From the NCBI GenBank assembly GCA_037783545.1, contig JBBELK010001063.1:1-64000 (forward strand): a stretch of 64,000 bases of DNA, read 5' to 3'. Below, one piece after another: positions 54,164 to 63,534 of this stretch (positions are counted from its first letter, which is position 1; each line of letters starts with the position of its first letter). The position numbers and the translations under genes were made by a program. This DNA is from Henricia sp. BOLD:AAB3569. Taxonomy: Eukaryota > Echinodermata > Asteroidea > Spinulosida > Echinasteridae. The notes under the pieces are model-generated. The model did not search any database and was not told where the DNA came from. It worked only from the letters and a program-made list of their open reading frames with translations.

Positions 54164-55950
54164 TCTTGACACACACCGGTCCAAAACAATCCATACCAGT
54201 AGAGTAAAACGGCGGCTTTCCCAAACGCAGACGACACTCAGGGAGATCACCCATGCGGGGAATTTTTGGCTTCGCTCTCCAGCGACGGCATTCCTGACAT
54301 GCACGAAGGACTCCTTTGACTGCACTTCGTCCTCTCAGAATCCAAAATCTGCGGCGCAAATAAGCAAACACCTGCTCCGTACCAGCCTGGTGGCTGAAGT
54401 GAGCGTCTGCATCCCGGATCAGGAGTTTGGTGATTGGGTGATGCTGGTCAAGTACAACGGGATTGGGGTCAAGCAAGAGTGCATCAGACTTGGCAATCTT
54501 TCGCAAACGCCCTCCCACTCGGATTAGCTTGTGCAGGTCAAGTTCAGGCGCCAGCTCTAAGAGGCGACTACCTCTGGGTACCTCCTTCTTGGATGACAGT
54601 GCAGCAACGTCATCCTTGAAAGTGACATCTTGGGCTTGTTGCAGAAGTAAGATCTCAACTTTGCGAGATTGCTCCGGGGTTAGTACATTATCTTGCAGTT
54701 CCTCTGGTAGATAACACTGCTTGCCAACGGCACTCAGTAACTGTGCCCAGGTTTCAACGGTCGAGGGTTCTACCTTAACCCCAGGCGGAAAAGCAGTGAG
54801 GCCACAGAAGACACTTCTCAACTCACTTTGTTCCCCGGAGGAATCAGCGCGAGTCGCTGCCAAGATACTAGCACTCTCTGCTTGCCAGTTTTCTGGTGGA
54901 TCAAGAAGCCATCGGGGGCCCTCGGTCCATCTTGAACCCTCTCCTAATTTGTTGACTGACAAGCCTCTAGATATATCATCTGCTGGGTTGTCTGAAGAAG
55001 ATACATAGCGCCACTCCATTCCGTCCGTCAACGTTTGTATTTCAGCTATGCGAGTGCCCACAAACACTCGAAAGCGGGACGACTCGGACTGAATCCAGCT
55101 GAGCACCGTGGTAGAGTCACTCCACATCATGGTGTAATCAATCGACAGTGTCAGTGCACTGAGGACAACTTGGCTGAGCTGACCACCCAAGAGAGCTGCC
55201 ATCAGCTCAAGACGCGGCATGGATAAAAGACGCTTTGGCGCGACACGGCATTTGGCTGCCACAAAGCTCAGGAAGACCTGCTCTTGGCTATCAACTGTAC
55301 GAAGATAGGCAACTGTCCCGTACAGCTTTTCTGAGGCATCAGAAAAGACATGCAAAGACCTATTAGCTGTTGTGGTGTCAACCTGTGTTGGAACATAACA
55401 CTGCGGTAGCCTTATCCTGGGTACATGCTCCAACTCGGTGCACCATTCTTCCCATCTCTGCACCAGTCCGGGGTCGATTACTCTCTCATCCCAGTCTAAT
55501 TTTTGCATCCACAAGTCGCGAACCAACAGCTTGGCCCGGGCGGTGAACGGTGCGATGTCGCCTAGCGGTTCGAACTGGCTGGCCAAGACTCTGAGGGCCG
55601 TACGCTTAGTCAGTACCTTGCTGTCTGGAACCTTAGCTGGGTGATACAACTCATCCCTCTTCCACTCCCAACAGAGACCAAGTGCTGGCTCCGGGTCACC
55701 CTCTTGTAGGCCAAGTGCCAGTGACTGTACCTGACGTGATGAGCATGCCTCCTTGGTAATGTTTTGAAGGGCAGCCGGGTGACTGGTAGCATACTTCACC
55801 ATCTGAAATCCTGCCTCTTGCAAGCACTGGCGTGTGCTTAAGACAAGTTGACGGGCTTGGCCATCTGTGTCTCTGCTAGCCAACTGGTTATCCACATATG
55901 TCTCTTGCTCTATAGTCTCCCGAACGTGGGGGGAACTGTTCTGCCCGATC
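54156..55950 (-). CDS. pol: BEL/Pao RT end, RNase H, integrase N-terminus
   Basis: It continues the polymerase in another frame from the C run. The catalytic box is ETYVDNQL (~55885-55905), so the usual YVDD is YVDN. RNase H follows with FSDASEKLYGTV, ELMAALLGGQ, WSDSTTVLSWIQ and NPADDISRG (55350-54960). The integrase zinc-binding H-H-C-C region is at ~54440-54290 (HHPITKLLI, HFSHQAGTE, CQECRRW). Then comes TGMDCFGPV with the first integrase aspartate (~54200). A TGA at ~54165 stops the frame. Codons further upstream in this frame (to 56273) are a shadow. Confidence 0.9.
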
Positions 55951-58866
55951 CCTTGCAGCTTTCTGGAGGGCAAACGTCGCACAGCAAGGACTGCATGCCG
56001 CCCCAAATGGTAGCACCAACCATTCGATGACAACCCATTTACCGAGCTGGTTATCATTCCACAGGAACCTGAACATGCGCCTCTCCTCCGGGGGTAGTCT
56101 AACCTGGTGGAACATAGCAGTGATGTCGCCAGACACTGCGACTCGACCCTGTCGGAAACGCAAGAGAACATCCAAGAGTGACGGACCCAAGATAGGACAT
56201 GCAAGTAACTCTTTGTTGAGGTTTTGACCCCCATACTCGAACGAGCAGTTGAAAACAAGACGATACTTTCCACTGCTATGCACTACATGGCAGGGAATGT
56301 ACCAACCCCGTTGCTCGTCTGCAGACAAGGCATCCACGGGCCCAAGCACTCTAACATGGCCATCGTCTTGGAGTTTTTGGATGTAGGACTTACAGTAGTC
56401 AGCCAAATCCGGGTTTCGTTCGATTTTCCGTTGGTTTGAGCGAGCCAATGCTAGCACAGCCGGTGGAAGATTAGAAGGCCTTCTGTAATTTGGTCTCCAG
56501 AGGAGTGGGGTCTGTATTCGTTGGACACCATCCACCTCAACAAGTTTGGTGTCTTCTTCAAGAAGTTTGATTGCAAACTTGTCGGTTCTGGAACGAGTTG
56601 CCAGTTTCTCATTGACATGCGGTAGCTTGTCAATCGTCATAAACTGCTCCATCATTTGGTGCAACTGCTGGTCCGGTTGCTGCACGGTGCATGCAGTGAA
56701 CAAAACTCCTTTGTGAGCCAACATCTTGCCTGGGATTTGCAAGCCTTGGTGACCAAGTACAGTCCAGCCAAACAATGTGTTGACGGCAACGGGAGAGCTT
56801 GACTTGGGGCCTGTGCGTGCTTCAGTGGAGAGTGTAAGCTCAACGTGATCTGCACCAATCAGAACTGACGGTTGGACACTACGAGCTGAAAATAACGGTA
56901 GTCCCCTTAGGTGTGGCCACTTGCGCTGCAGTTGCTCTGCCGACACACTGTAGTCGATCAGCTGCACCTCTGGAGCTGTGAAGGCACACCGGATGGGATA
57001 TTTCTCTTCATCTCCACGTGCTGAGACTTCGAAGTTCAAACATTTTCCTTTCCAGCTAGTATCACCCATCACCGTCGTAATGCAGAGATTTTCATCCTGA
57101 CCCTGAATGTTCAAGTCACCTACAACTGACTGGAGAACCATGGTTCGCTCTGCACATTCATCCAACACACCATATGTGTCGACAGAACCTGCAGGTCCAT
57201 GTACAGTCAGCGGTACAACCTTGATCAGCACGTCACGATTATAATCCACTCGAGGACAAGACCCAACTGTTGAGCACAACACGGCATCTTTAACTGCAGC
57301 TTCTGTCAGATCGTGTAGGCTAGTACGATGGTCACCTTGACACTGTTTGCACTTCTTAGGGTAGATGCACTCCCGTTCGTGCTTCTTTGCACATTTTGTG
57401 CACCTTTGATTTGCTTTCAACCAACTAAGTTTCTGGTCTCGTGTTAGTCCTTGGAACTTCTGACATGTTTCAAGGTAGTGGCCAAACTCTTTCACTCGAC
57501 AGTACAGACACGTGACTCTTTCAGGTGGAGCTTCTGTGGAGATGACGTTACTTGGAGCCTTTGTTGCATGATGGCTCTTGTTTTTCCACGAAGGTCCAGT
57601 AGACTGTGGTCCTGCGTGGGCCATGTATGATCTCGCAGGAGTTGGTTGGTTGGTTGGTTTTCTTTGCCCAGGGCCTTTCCAATGTGATGACTCTCGAACA
57701 GACTTGGTCTTGCTCGCCCTTTCCATTAGGATCAGACTAGCTGGGCCTGTTTTCTTATCGAGCCAGTGTGAGAGGTTGTATATGGTGTACTTCATTCCTC
57801 GGCTTTGCTCCCACATCTTGGCGAGAAATTCAGTGTGCAGCCTTTCTGGTAGTTTCTTCACCAACTCGGCACCATAACGGTGATGCTTGAGCTCATCTTG
57901 AAAGCTTAACTTCTCAGCAGTTTCAACTGCAGCAGTTAGCTCATCAGAGAAGTCACGAAGACCAGACCAATCATTATGAGCCAGGACTGGTCGTGACTCA
58001 AGTTGGTCAAGCAGGCCTTGGATTATCCTCCCTGGATCGCCAAACTGCTTATCAAACTGCTGCATTGTAGCTTTGTAGGCTCCATCTCCTAAGATGCAAT
58101 TGCGGTCAGCGATAGCGAGTGGGCGACCTCCAAGGTGACTGCGTAAGTACACGAACTTAGTGGCTTCTTGCAGTTGGCTCATAGGACCCTTCATGATGCT
58201 ATCCCACAGTGACCTAAAGGTAACATACTGCTTTACGTCATGCTCACTGTCAAACTTAGGGATTTCTAACTTAGGAAGACTGTCCCAGCTACCAAAGCCA
58301 TAGCCTAACGGGCCTGTGAAAGCTGTCACAGGAACTTTATTGGTATCAACAACTACTGGAGCTGGGGACATGTCTCCCGTTTTGGTAAGTCCCTTATGAC
58401 AGCATGAACGTTTGTTACCACTGTCATTTTCTGGTGGTTTGTCATCAGTAAGACTTGACTCGCTTTGTTCTTCACCGCTGGTAGCTTCTGCTTCACTGGT
58501 TGGTGGCTGTGAACGTGCATCATTTCCCCTGGGGTTCTGTCTTGAGGGGTTACTTCCTGATGAGTGCTGGCCGTCCAATCCTCGTGTTGCTGATGTACCG
58601 CCTTCTGCTATTGGCTGGGAAACTGGTACACTGCTAAATAAACGAGCTGTGGGAGAAGACTGAACTAATACAGTATTAGGAATGAACGGAGACAGGTTTG
58701 GGTTTAAGGCCTGTGGCACAGAACTGACTGCATGCGCACTCGCCGCTTTATGCAAGGCGTGACTTGCTACATACACGCTTGCCGCCCCATGCGAGACATA
58801 GGTTGGTGGCACAGAAGTAGCGACATACGGATGTGCCACCCCATGCGAAACGTGACATGCTGGCAC
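55888..58866 (-). CDS. gag-pol: BEL/Pao Gag C-terminus, protease and RT start
   Basis: Open for 992 codons. Order: Gag core (58300-57560, e.g. KLEIPKFDSEHDVKQY); zinc-knuckle region ~57520-57330 (CLYCRVKEFGHYLETC, then CKQCQGDH); protease ~57225-57100 with VLDECAERTMV, where the usual D-S/T-G triad reads D-E-C; reverse transcriptase fingers and palm ~56480-55960 with WYIPCHVV, the first catalytic aspartate in SGDITAMFHQV, and LPFGAACSPCCATFAL. The frame breaks at a C run near 55929. The polyprotein would assemble particles and copy the element's RNA in the cytoplasm. Confidence 0.9.
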   Translation of the reverse strand: MPACHVSHGVAHPYVATSVPPTYVSHGAASVYVASHALHKAASAHAVSSVPQALNPNLSPFIPNTVLVQSSPTARLFSSVPVSQPIAEGGTSATRGLDGQHSSGSNPSRQNPRGNDARSQPPTSEAEATSGEEQSESSLTDDKPPENDSGNKRSCCHKGLTKTGDMSPAPVVVDTNKVPVTAFTGPLGYGFGSWDSLPKLEIPKFDSEHDVKQYVTFRSLWDSIMKGPMSQLQEATKFVYLRSHLGGRPLAIADRNCILGDGAYKATMQQFDKQFGDPGRIIQGLLDQLESRPVLAHNDWSGLRDFSDELTAAVETAEKLSFQDELKHHRYGAELVKKLPERLHTEFLAKMWEQSRGMKYTIYNLSHWLDKKTGPASLILMERASKTKSVRESSHWKGPGQRKPTNQPTPARSYMAHAGPQSTGPSWKNKSHHATKAPSNVISTEAPPERVTCLYCRVKEFGHYLETCQKFQGLTRDQKLSWLKANQRCTKCAKKHERECIYPKKCKQCQGDHRTSLHDLTEAAVKDAVLCSTVGSCPRVDYNRDVLIKVVPLTVHGPAGSVDTYGVLDECAERTMVLQSVVGDLNIQGQDENLCITTVMGDTSWKGKCLNFEVSARGDEEKYPIRCAFTAPEVQLIDYSVSAEQLQRKWPHLRGLPLFSARSVQPSVLIGADHVELTLSTEARTGPKSSSPVAVNTLFGWTVLGHQGLQIPGKMLAHKGVLFTACTVQQPDQQLHQMMEQFMTIDKLPHVNEKLATRSRTDKFAIKLLEEDTKLVEVDGVQRIQTPLLWRPNYRRPSNLPPAVLALARSNQRKIERNPDLADYCKSYIQKLQDDGHVRVLGPVDALSADEQRGWYIPCHVVHSSGKYRLVFNCSFEYGGQNLNKELLACPILGPSLLDVLLRFRQGRVAVSGDITAMFHQVRLPPEERRMFRFLWNDNQLGKWVVIEWLVLPFGAACSPCCATFALQKAARDRAEQFPPRSGDYRARDICG

Positions 58867-58874
58867 GGAACTAG

Positions 58875-59663
58875 CTACGTACGGATTGGCCGCCGCGTGC
58901 GAGACCGAAGTAGCGACGTACGGATTGGCCGCCGCGTGCGAGACCGAAGTAGCGACGTACGGATTGGCGCCGCGTGCGAAACGCGACTTGCCGGCACGAA
59001 ACTAGCTGTGTACGGATTTGCTATAGGAGTGGCCATGCTGAGCGACAAAGGAGGCGCAGGCTTATTGGCATGATTCACTGAAACTGCAGTGCTTGTTGGC
59101 AAATACGCAGTTGGAAGGGAGATATTTCCTTGATTTACCCATGCTTGTGTTGCATCTGCAACAGAATCAACCTGACCTGGTAAATTACTACTTAACTCCC
59201 CATGGTCTAACTCTATTTCAGCTAGAGCAAGTTCATGTTTAAGTCTCTCCGTCTCAACTTCAATCTCGGCCTGTCTCCAGTCAGAGTCTATTTGGATTTT
59301 TTGCTGAGCAGCCTGAAACTCCACTTGCACTTTGTCTGTCTCGGCCTTTCTCCTCAGCTCCTCAAGCTTTGTCCTGGCTTCCTGTTCTGCAAGTCGCTTA
59401 CTGATTGCAGACCTTGCAGATTTAGCTGATGAGATTCTGCTAAATACAGAGGGCGCTGTGCTACGCTCCTGGGGTTGCAGTGGGCGTGGCTCCAGCAGTT
59501 GCAGTGGGCGTGGCTCCAGCAGTTGCAGTGGGCGTGGCTCCTGCTGCAAGCTTGGCGGCAAAGTTACCAAATGATCTTGATTGAGATAAAATGGATTGCG
59601 TCGTTGACGAGAAGGTCGGGTTTCTGGGGTTTCCTGGGGGCTTGCAGGTGTCGAATCAGACAT
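58875..59663 (-). CDS. gag: BEL/Pao Gag, N-terminal part
   Basis: The likely start is the Met codon at 59663 (MSDSTPASPQ). Three copies of a 24-bp unit give an EPRPLQL repeat (59478-59550), then a long charged coiled-coil (59180-59420: KRLAEQEARTKLEELRRKAE and similar). This is the usual N-terminus of BEL/Pao Gag, which multimerises. The frame is lost in a 39-bp tandem repeat (58868-58982) where the third copy lacks one base. The downstream frame continues in the next entry. Confidence 0.85.
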   Translation of the reverse strand: MSDSTPASPQETPETRPSRQRRNPFYLNQDHLVTLPPSLQQEPRPLQLLEPRPLQLLEPRPLQPQERSTAPSVFSRISSAKSARSAISKRLAEQEARTKLEELRRKAETDKVQVEFQAAQQKIQIDSDWRQAEIEVETERLKHELALAEIELDHGELSSNLPGQVDSVADATQAWVNQGNISLPTAYLPTSTAVSVNHANKPAPPLSLSMATPIANPYTASFVPASRVSHAAPIRTSLLRSRTRRPIRTSLLRSRTRRPIRT

Positions 59664-59712
59664 TGTTTTCAATACTTCGTTGGTTAATAATCCGGCTCGC
59701 GGGACCAATTTC

Positions 59713-60337
59713 TGTAGACTATTATTCCAGATTATTGGTGGCGCACTACAACAAATTTATTTTGTCCATGTAGGCGTGTACTCGTACTCATAATTGTACT
59801 TGTAATTGTACTTTTACATGTACTTGTATTTGTATTTGTCCCTCCCTTTTCCCTCCCTAGGTTGTAGGAGCTATAATTGGGAGAAAATAAAACAGAGAAA
59901 ACACATTTCAAATTACATGGTTTTGTGTCAGCAGTTAACCAAACAGGTATTATCTCTTGACATAAAATTGCCTGATTATAGCACGATAAACAAACGATAG
60001 CCAGGTACTAAACACCAACGGTCGAGTCGGTACTATCCTTAACATGTACCTGTACAAGTATACACTACGGTTAAAACACACACAAATCGTTTGGCAAACG
60101 TGCCCCAAAAGTCAGGATAATCTTCCTTCCAACGTTTATTTACGCAACAAAACTCATGTTCCCTAGTAACATAACAAAATGCGGACATATCACTTACCCG
60201 ACCAAGTATTTCTGATTCTTACAAAAGTGGGAAAAACGATCCCTAATTTTGAACCCAGAAAATGATTTTCCACTTCACGACGGAGAATTTAGCGTGAAAG
60301 TGCGCCCTCATTCGACGATGCCAGCACAGCTGCAACA
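59713..60337 (-). repeat. 5' LTR of BEL/Pao element
   Basis: 625 bp, containing the promoter for the minus-strand transcript. A primer-binding site candidate follows on the minus strand at 59707-59691 (TGGTCCCGCGAGCCGGA), complementary to a tRNA 3' end finishing in CCA; tRNA-Tyr seems the closest from memory, unverified. Confidence 0.95.
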
Positions 60338-60545
60338 ATGCCTAAACACCATTGAAATGAAACAACCAAACGGAGGACGAGAGAAAAACCATATACATAT
60401 AGTCCTCATTGGGATTCGAAGCTGAGAGCTTTGACTGTACAGAAAGATACTCCGTCGGGTTCCCTCAAGAAATACTACACTCTGTAGAACTGTAAAAATG
60501 TTTAAACGGCTTCTTAACCGCAACATCATTTTGTCTTGTCTACAG

Positions 60546-60769
60546 ACACCGGTAACCACCTCTCCTTAACGGCCGGGGGCGCCATTGGTGGCGCTGTGAT
60601 CGGTCTGTTCATACTCGTAGCACTGGTTGCTATCGTTGTGTACCTACGCATACGCAAATCCAGATACTCCAAGCGATACGACGTGTACATGCAGAACACG
60701 ACAGTTAATTACGAGAGTGGAGCTGGTTATGGGCAGGTGTATTCAAGCACAGCTTCAAGCCTGGATGAG
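60546..60769 (+). CDS. Exon: transmembrane segment and cytoplasmic tail start
   Basis: About 75 codons. Acceptor TTGTCTTGTCTACAG|AC (start phase 1) and donor GATGAG|GTGAGG (end phase 0). A short stalk (DTGNHLSLT) leads to a GxxxG-rich hydrophobic helix (GGAIGGAVIGLFILVALVAI, then VVYL), then a basic stop-transfer RIRKSRYSKR, then a tail with several tyrosines (YDVYMQ, VNYES, GYGQVYSS). The outside-TM-inside order and positive-inside rule fit a type I membrane protein, with all VWC/FN3 modules extracellular. The tail continues beyond this exon; further exons were not identified. Confidence 0.9.
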
Positions 60770-61321
60770 GTGAGGTTAAAAAAGGCAGTATACATCATTG
60801 GTAATCTCGAAATCAGAAATGTCCACAGATTTACGCCTAACTTACACAATATAAACATGATGACCGTAGAAAACTTCCCCTAAAACGATTTTGTCTGAAG
60901 TGCTATAGTCTTTGAGAAATGAGCAAAAGAAATAGTTTTCGTCTCATGAGACGAAAACTCGTTTTTTTTAAACATTTCGTTGAATGCTGCCCTCACACGA
61001 CCGATAATAGCGATAAGGTCAAGTCTGTTAACCAATGCGCATTGGTATTCCTTTGTACACAGACTAGGCAGATAGACTTCACAACATGACAACGGTTTAA
61101 TAGGCTGTGAGCATAGAGTGAGCATACCGGTTTGTTTTGCTAGAATTGTTGGCAAAATAATCATCGTGGCTGGTTATTTCCCTCAAGGACCTGCGTAGGG
61201 GTTATGCCTGACAAGGTTTGGGTGAGTTTTAGGGGGAATTAGTGTGTCACGGTGAGAAAATGACATGATTTGTTTTGTCCTGTTTTTGTGATGGCGTGCG
61301 CGTGTTCATGTTCTTAATGCT
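60770..61321. other. Intron, nothing recognised
   Basis: A short palindrome around GTTTTCGTCTCATGAGACGAAAAC lies at 60936-60959. No exon seen. Confidence 0.5.
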
Positions 61322-61815
61322 TCTCAGCTCGGGGGTCAGACAAGTCGACCGTTGAGACAACTCGACTCGAGACAAGTCGACCGTTGAGACAACTCGACCG
61401 TTGAGACAACTCGACCGTTGAGACAAGTCGACCGTTGAGACAACTCGACCGTTGAGACAACTCGACCGTTGAGACAACTCGACCGTATGTGCGATAAATA
61501 GAAAGACAAGTCGACCGTTGAGACAAGTCGACCGTTGAGACAAGTCGACCGTTGAGACAAGTCGACCGTTGAGACAAGTCGACCGTTGAGACAAGTCAAA
61601 GGGGAGAGGTGATGGTGCTTACCCATTCAGTGACACGGCCGTTCTGGTCGACATGTTTTTATTGTTTGAAAATAAAATGTTCTTTTAATTTCAAAATTTA
61701 AGTGTGTCCGCTGAGTTGTCTCAGCGGTCGACTTGTCTCGAGTCGAGTTGTCTCAACGGTCGAGTTGTCTCAAGTCGAGTTGTCTCAACGGTTGACTTGT
61801 CTGACATCCCTCAGC
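61322..61815. mobile_element. Small foldback element with GTCGACCGTTGAGACAA array
   Basis: The left arm (61340-61597) has about 15 copies of a 17-bp unit alternating GACAAGTCGACCGTTGA and GACAACTCGACCGTTGA, broken once by a 20-bp spacer at 61487. The right arm (61700-61800) has the inverse units. Outer tips AGCTCGGGGGTCAGACAAG and CTTGTCTGACATCCCTCAGCT are inverse. It gives repetitive reading frames on the minus strand that are not genes. Confidence 0.8.
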
Positions 61816-61917
61816 TCTACTGGTGAAAAGACCACATCCCAATGAAAAATGATAAAGCAAGAGCTGAGATTATCTTAGCTAGTCTCCACTTATATTGAAA
61901 GGTTTACAGTGGACCGT

Positions 61918-62008
61918 TTGCCTGCCAACTCGACCGTCGTACCAACTCGACCGTCGTACCAGCTCGACCGTCGTACCAACTCGACCGTCGTACCAACTCG
62001 ACTTCACA
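61918..62008 (+). repeat. 17-bp tandem repeat (CAACTCGACCGTCGTAC)
   Basis: Five copies with a 17-bp period. Related in wording (ACTCGACCGT) to the array at 61340 but a distinct variant. Confidence 0.9.
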
Positions 62009-62172
62009 GTCGAGTCGGTATTTTGTTAGTTTATGCCACAACTCGAATTTAAGGAAAATAACTATTGGAATCGATAGCTTTGACAATTTTAGAATAAGTT
62101 GCATTTCCGTCGCAAAAGCTTAGTTTTAGAGAAAAATCACGGGAAAAAAAATTGCATATGATTGCACGCAAT

Positions 62173-62539
62173 AGTAACCCCAAATTAAACATATTTTTAG
62201 CCAATCTGTGAAAAAAATTTAAAGAAGCTGATTTCAACTGATTTTGGTAGGTGTGGGTGTGAACATTTACCAAAAAAAGTGAGCTGGGATTGGGGGTGGG
62301 GAAATTGCGTTTTCGGGGGTCAAAGGTCATTGACCCCAAATTTTGCTCAAAGTATATCATGTTTGGTCTCAAATTAAAGGAAATTTAATTTCAAACACTG
62401 AAAGTGATATTAATTTTACCATTTAATACTTCTGTAAAATGTTAAGCGTGATTGAAGATGTGGGCCTAGTGTTGGTGATCAATTCTCGTATGGCACCATG
62501 AAAAAAAGCGACTTCGGCTCTATTTGAGAAGCACTGGTA
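62173..62539. mobile_element. Detached end of a long-TIR/CXC element relative
   Basis: Begins AGTAACCCCAAATTAAAC and matches the reverse complement of 29383 down to ~29024, including ~65 bp internal to the inverted repeat (CTCTATTTGAGAAGCACTGG). It therefore derives from the gene-start end of such an element, either truncated or an internally deleted copy. No second end was seen nearby. Confidence 0.85.
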
Positions 62540-63534
62540 GTCAGGGAATATTGCCGAAATCTCGGAACTAAATCCTTACCAAATTATTTCTTCATCAAAT
62601 TGTTGTACTGTACCAAAGAGTTCTACGCAGTGGTACATGAGTTATGTCTTTTAATTTAGTAAGTAGGTCAACAGAGGTCAAATGGTCAATTTTAAAGGGA
62701 GTTTCGCTAAATTTGGTAATCCTCGCCATCAAACAAAAATGTACACGTACGTGCACCCTCTCTAGAAATGACTAAACAAAATTGTTCTAGTAGGTTAGCA
62801 TCTGTACTTCATTTTAAGACATGTTAACATGAGATTAACTGAGACTCACTAGTTGATTTTGGATGTTACATGAACCCTCAAGCCCAAGACTTGACGTCCA
62901 TTTTAGGGTTAGGGGAAATTCAAATATCCATTGTTCCGTAAAAATTGTCGTAGAGATACAAGTTACCACTCAAAATGTAGGTCTTGGTGAGCTACACAGT
63001 GGTACATGAGTTATGTCTTTTAATTTAGTAAGGAGGTCAACAGAGGTCAAAAGGTCAATTTTAAAGGGAGTTTCGCTAAATTCGATAATCCTCGCCATCA
63101 AACAAAACTGTACGTTTAAATTAATAAATTTTTACTATAACATGATATTATTCTGTCTCAACGTATTTTCTTCGCCGTATAAATACAGGTTAATTTGATT
63201 ATATTGGTAGAAAGGCTTTCTGCCACAACGTGGGAAATATGTGGGTCAATATAGCACCAAAATACTCCAACATAAAAAAAACCCTTACAGGCATGGAAGG
63301 GAATGACTTCTCTAATATAACTGCTGATGTCAGATATAGCTAATTTTATTATTCATTAATGTGTATAACTATGGCAAGACTGGCTGCACCAGTCACCATA
63401 TGAGCCGCTAAGGCAGGGTGGGCCACTCTGCCAGAATTGCCTCCCTGACAACCTGCACTTCTAGGGCTGTTTTTGAGACATGGTGTTCAAAAAGTCTGGT
63501 CAGGCCCATGCATGTTTAATCAGGATAAAAAACC
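62540..63534. other. Intron with a direct repeat pair
   Basis: 62631-62748 and 63000-63114 are direct copies (GTGGTACATGAGTTATGTCT.. to ..CTCGCCATCAAACAAAA) about 95% alike. No exon recognised. Confidence 0.6.

Larger units (their letters stand above)
52502..60337 (-). mobile_element. BEL/Pao LTR retrotransposon, near-intact and young
   Basis: 7,836 bp with two 625-bp LTRs (52502-53126 and 59713-60337) that differ at only two positions I could find. The ends are TG..CA on the transcribed (minus) strand. The target duplication is ATGCC at 52497-52501 and 60338-60342. Gag-pol reads right to left: Gag, zinc knuckles, protease, reverse transcriptase, RNase H, integrase, the BEL/Pao order. No envelope is seen. 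Three small lesions interrupt one long frame: a 1-bp loss near 58967, a run of C bases one longer than the frame needs near 55929-55934, and a TGA near 54165. Antisense to the host gene, in its last visible intron. Confidence 0.95.

Noticed and set aside
53707..59574. Plus-strand reading frames across the BEL/Pao element
   Set aside because: Shadows of the minus-strand gag-pol frame.
61247..61626. Minus-strand frames repeating STCLNGRLVSTVDLSQR
   Set aside because: Direct translation of a 17-bp tandem repeat in three frames; no start, neighbour or family support.
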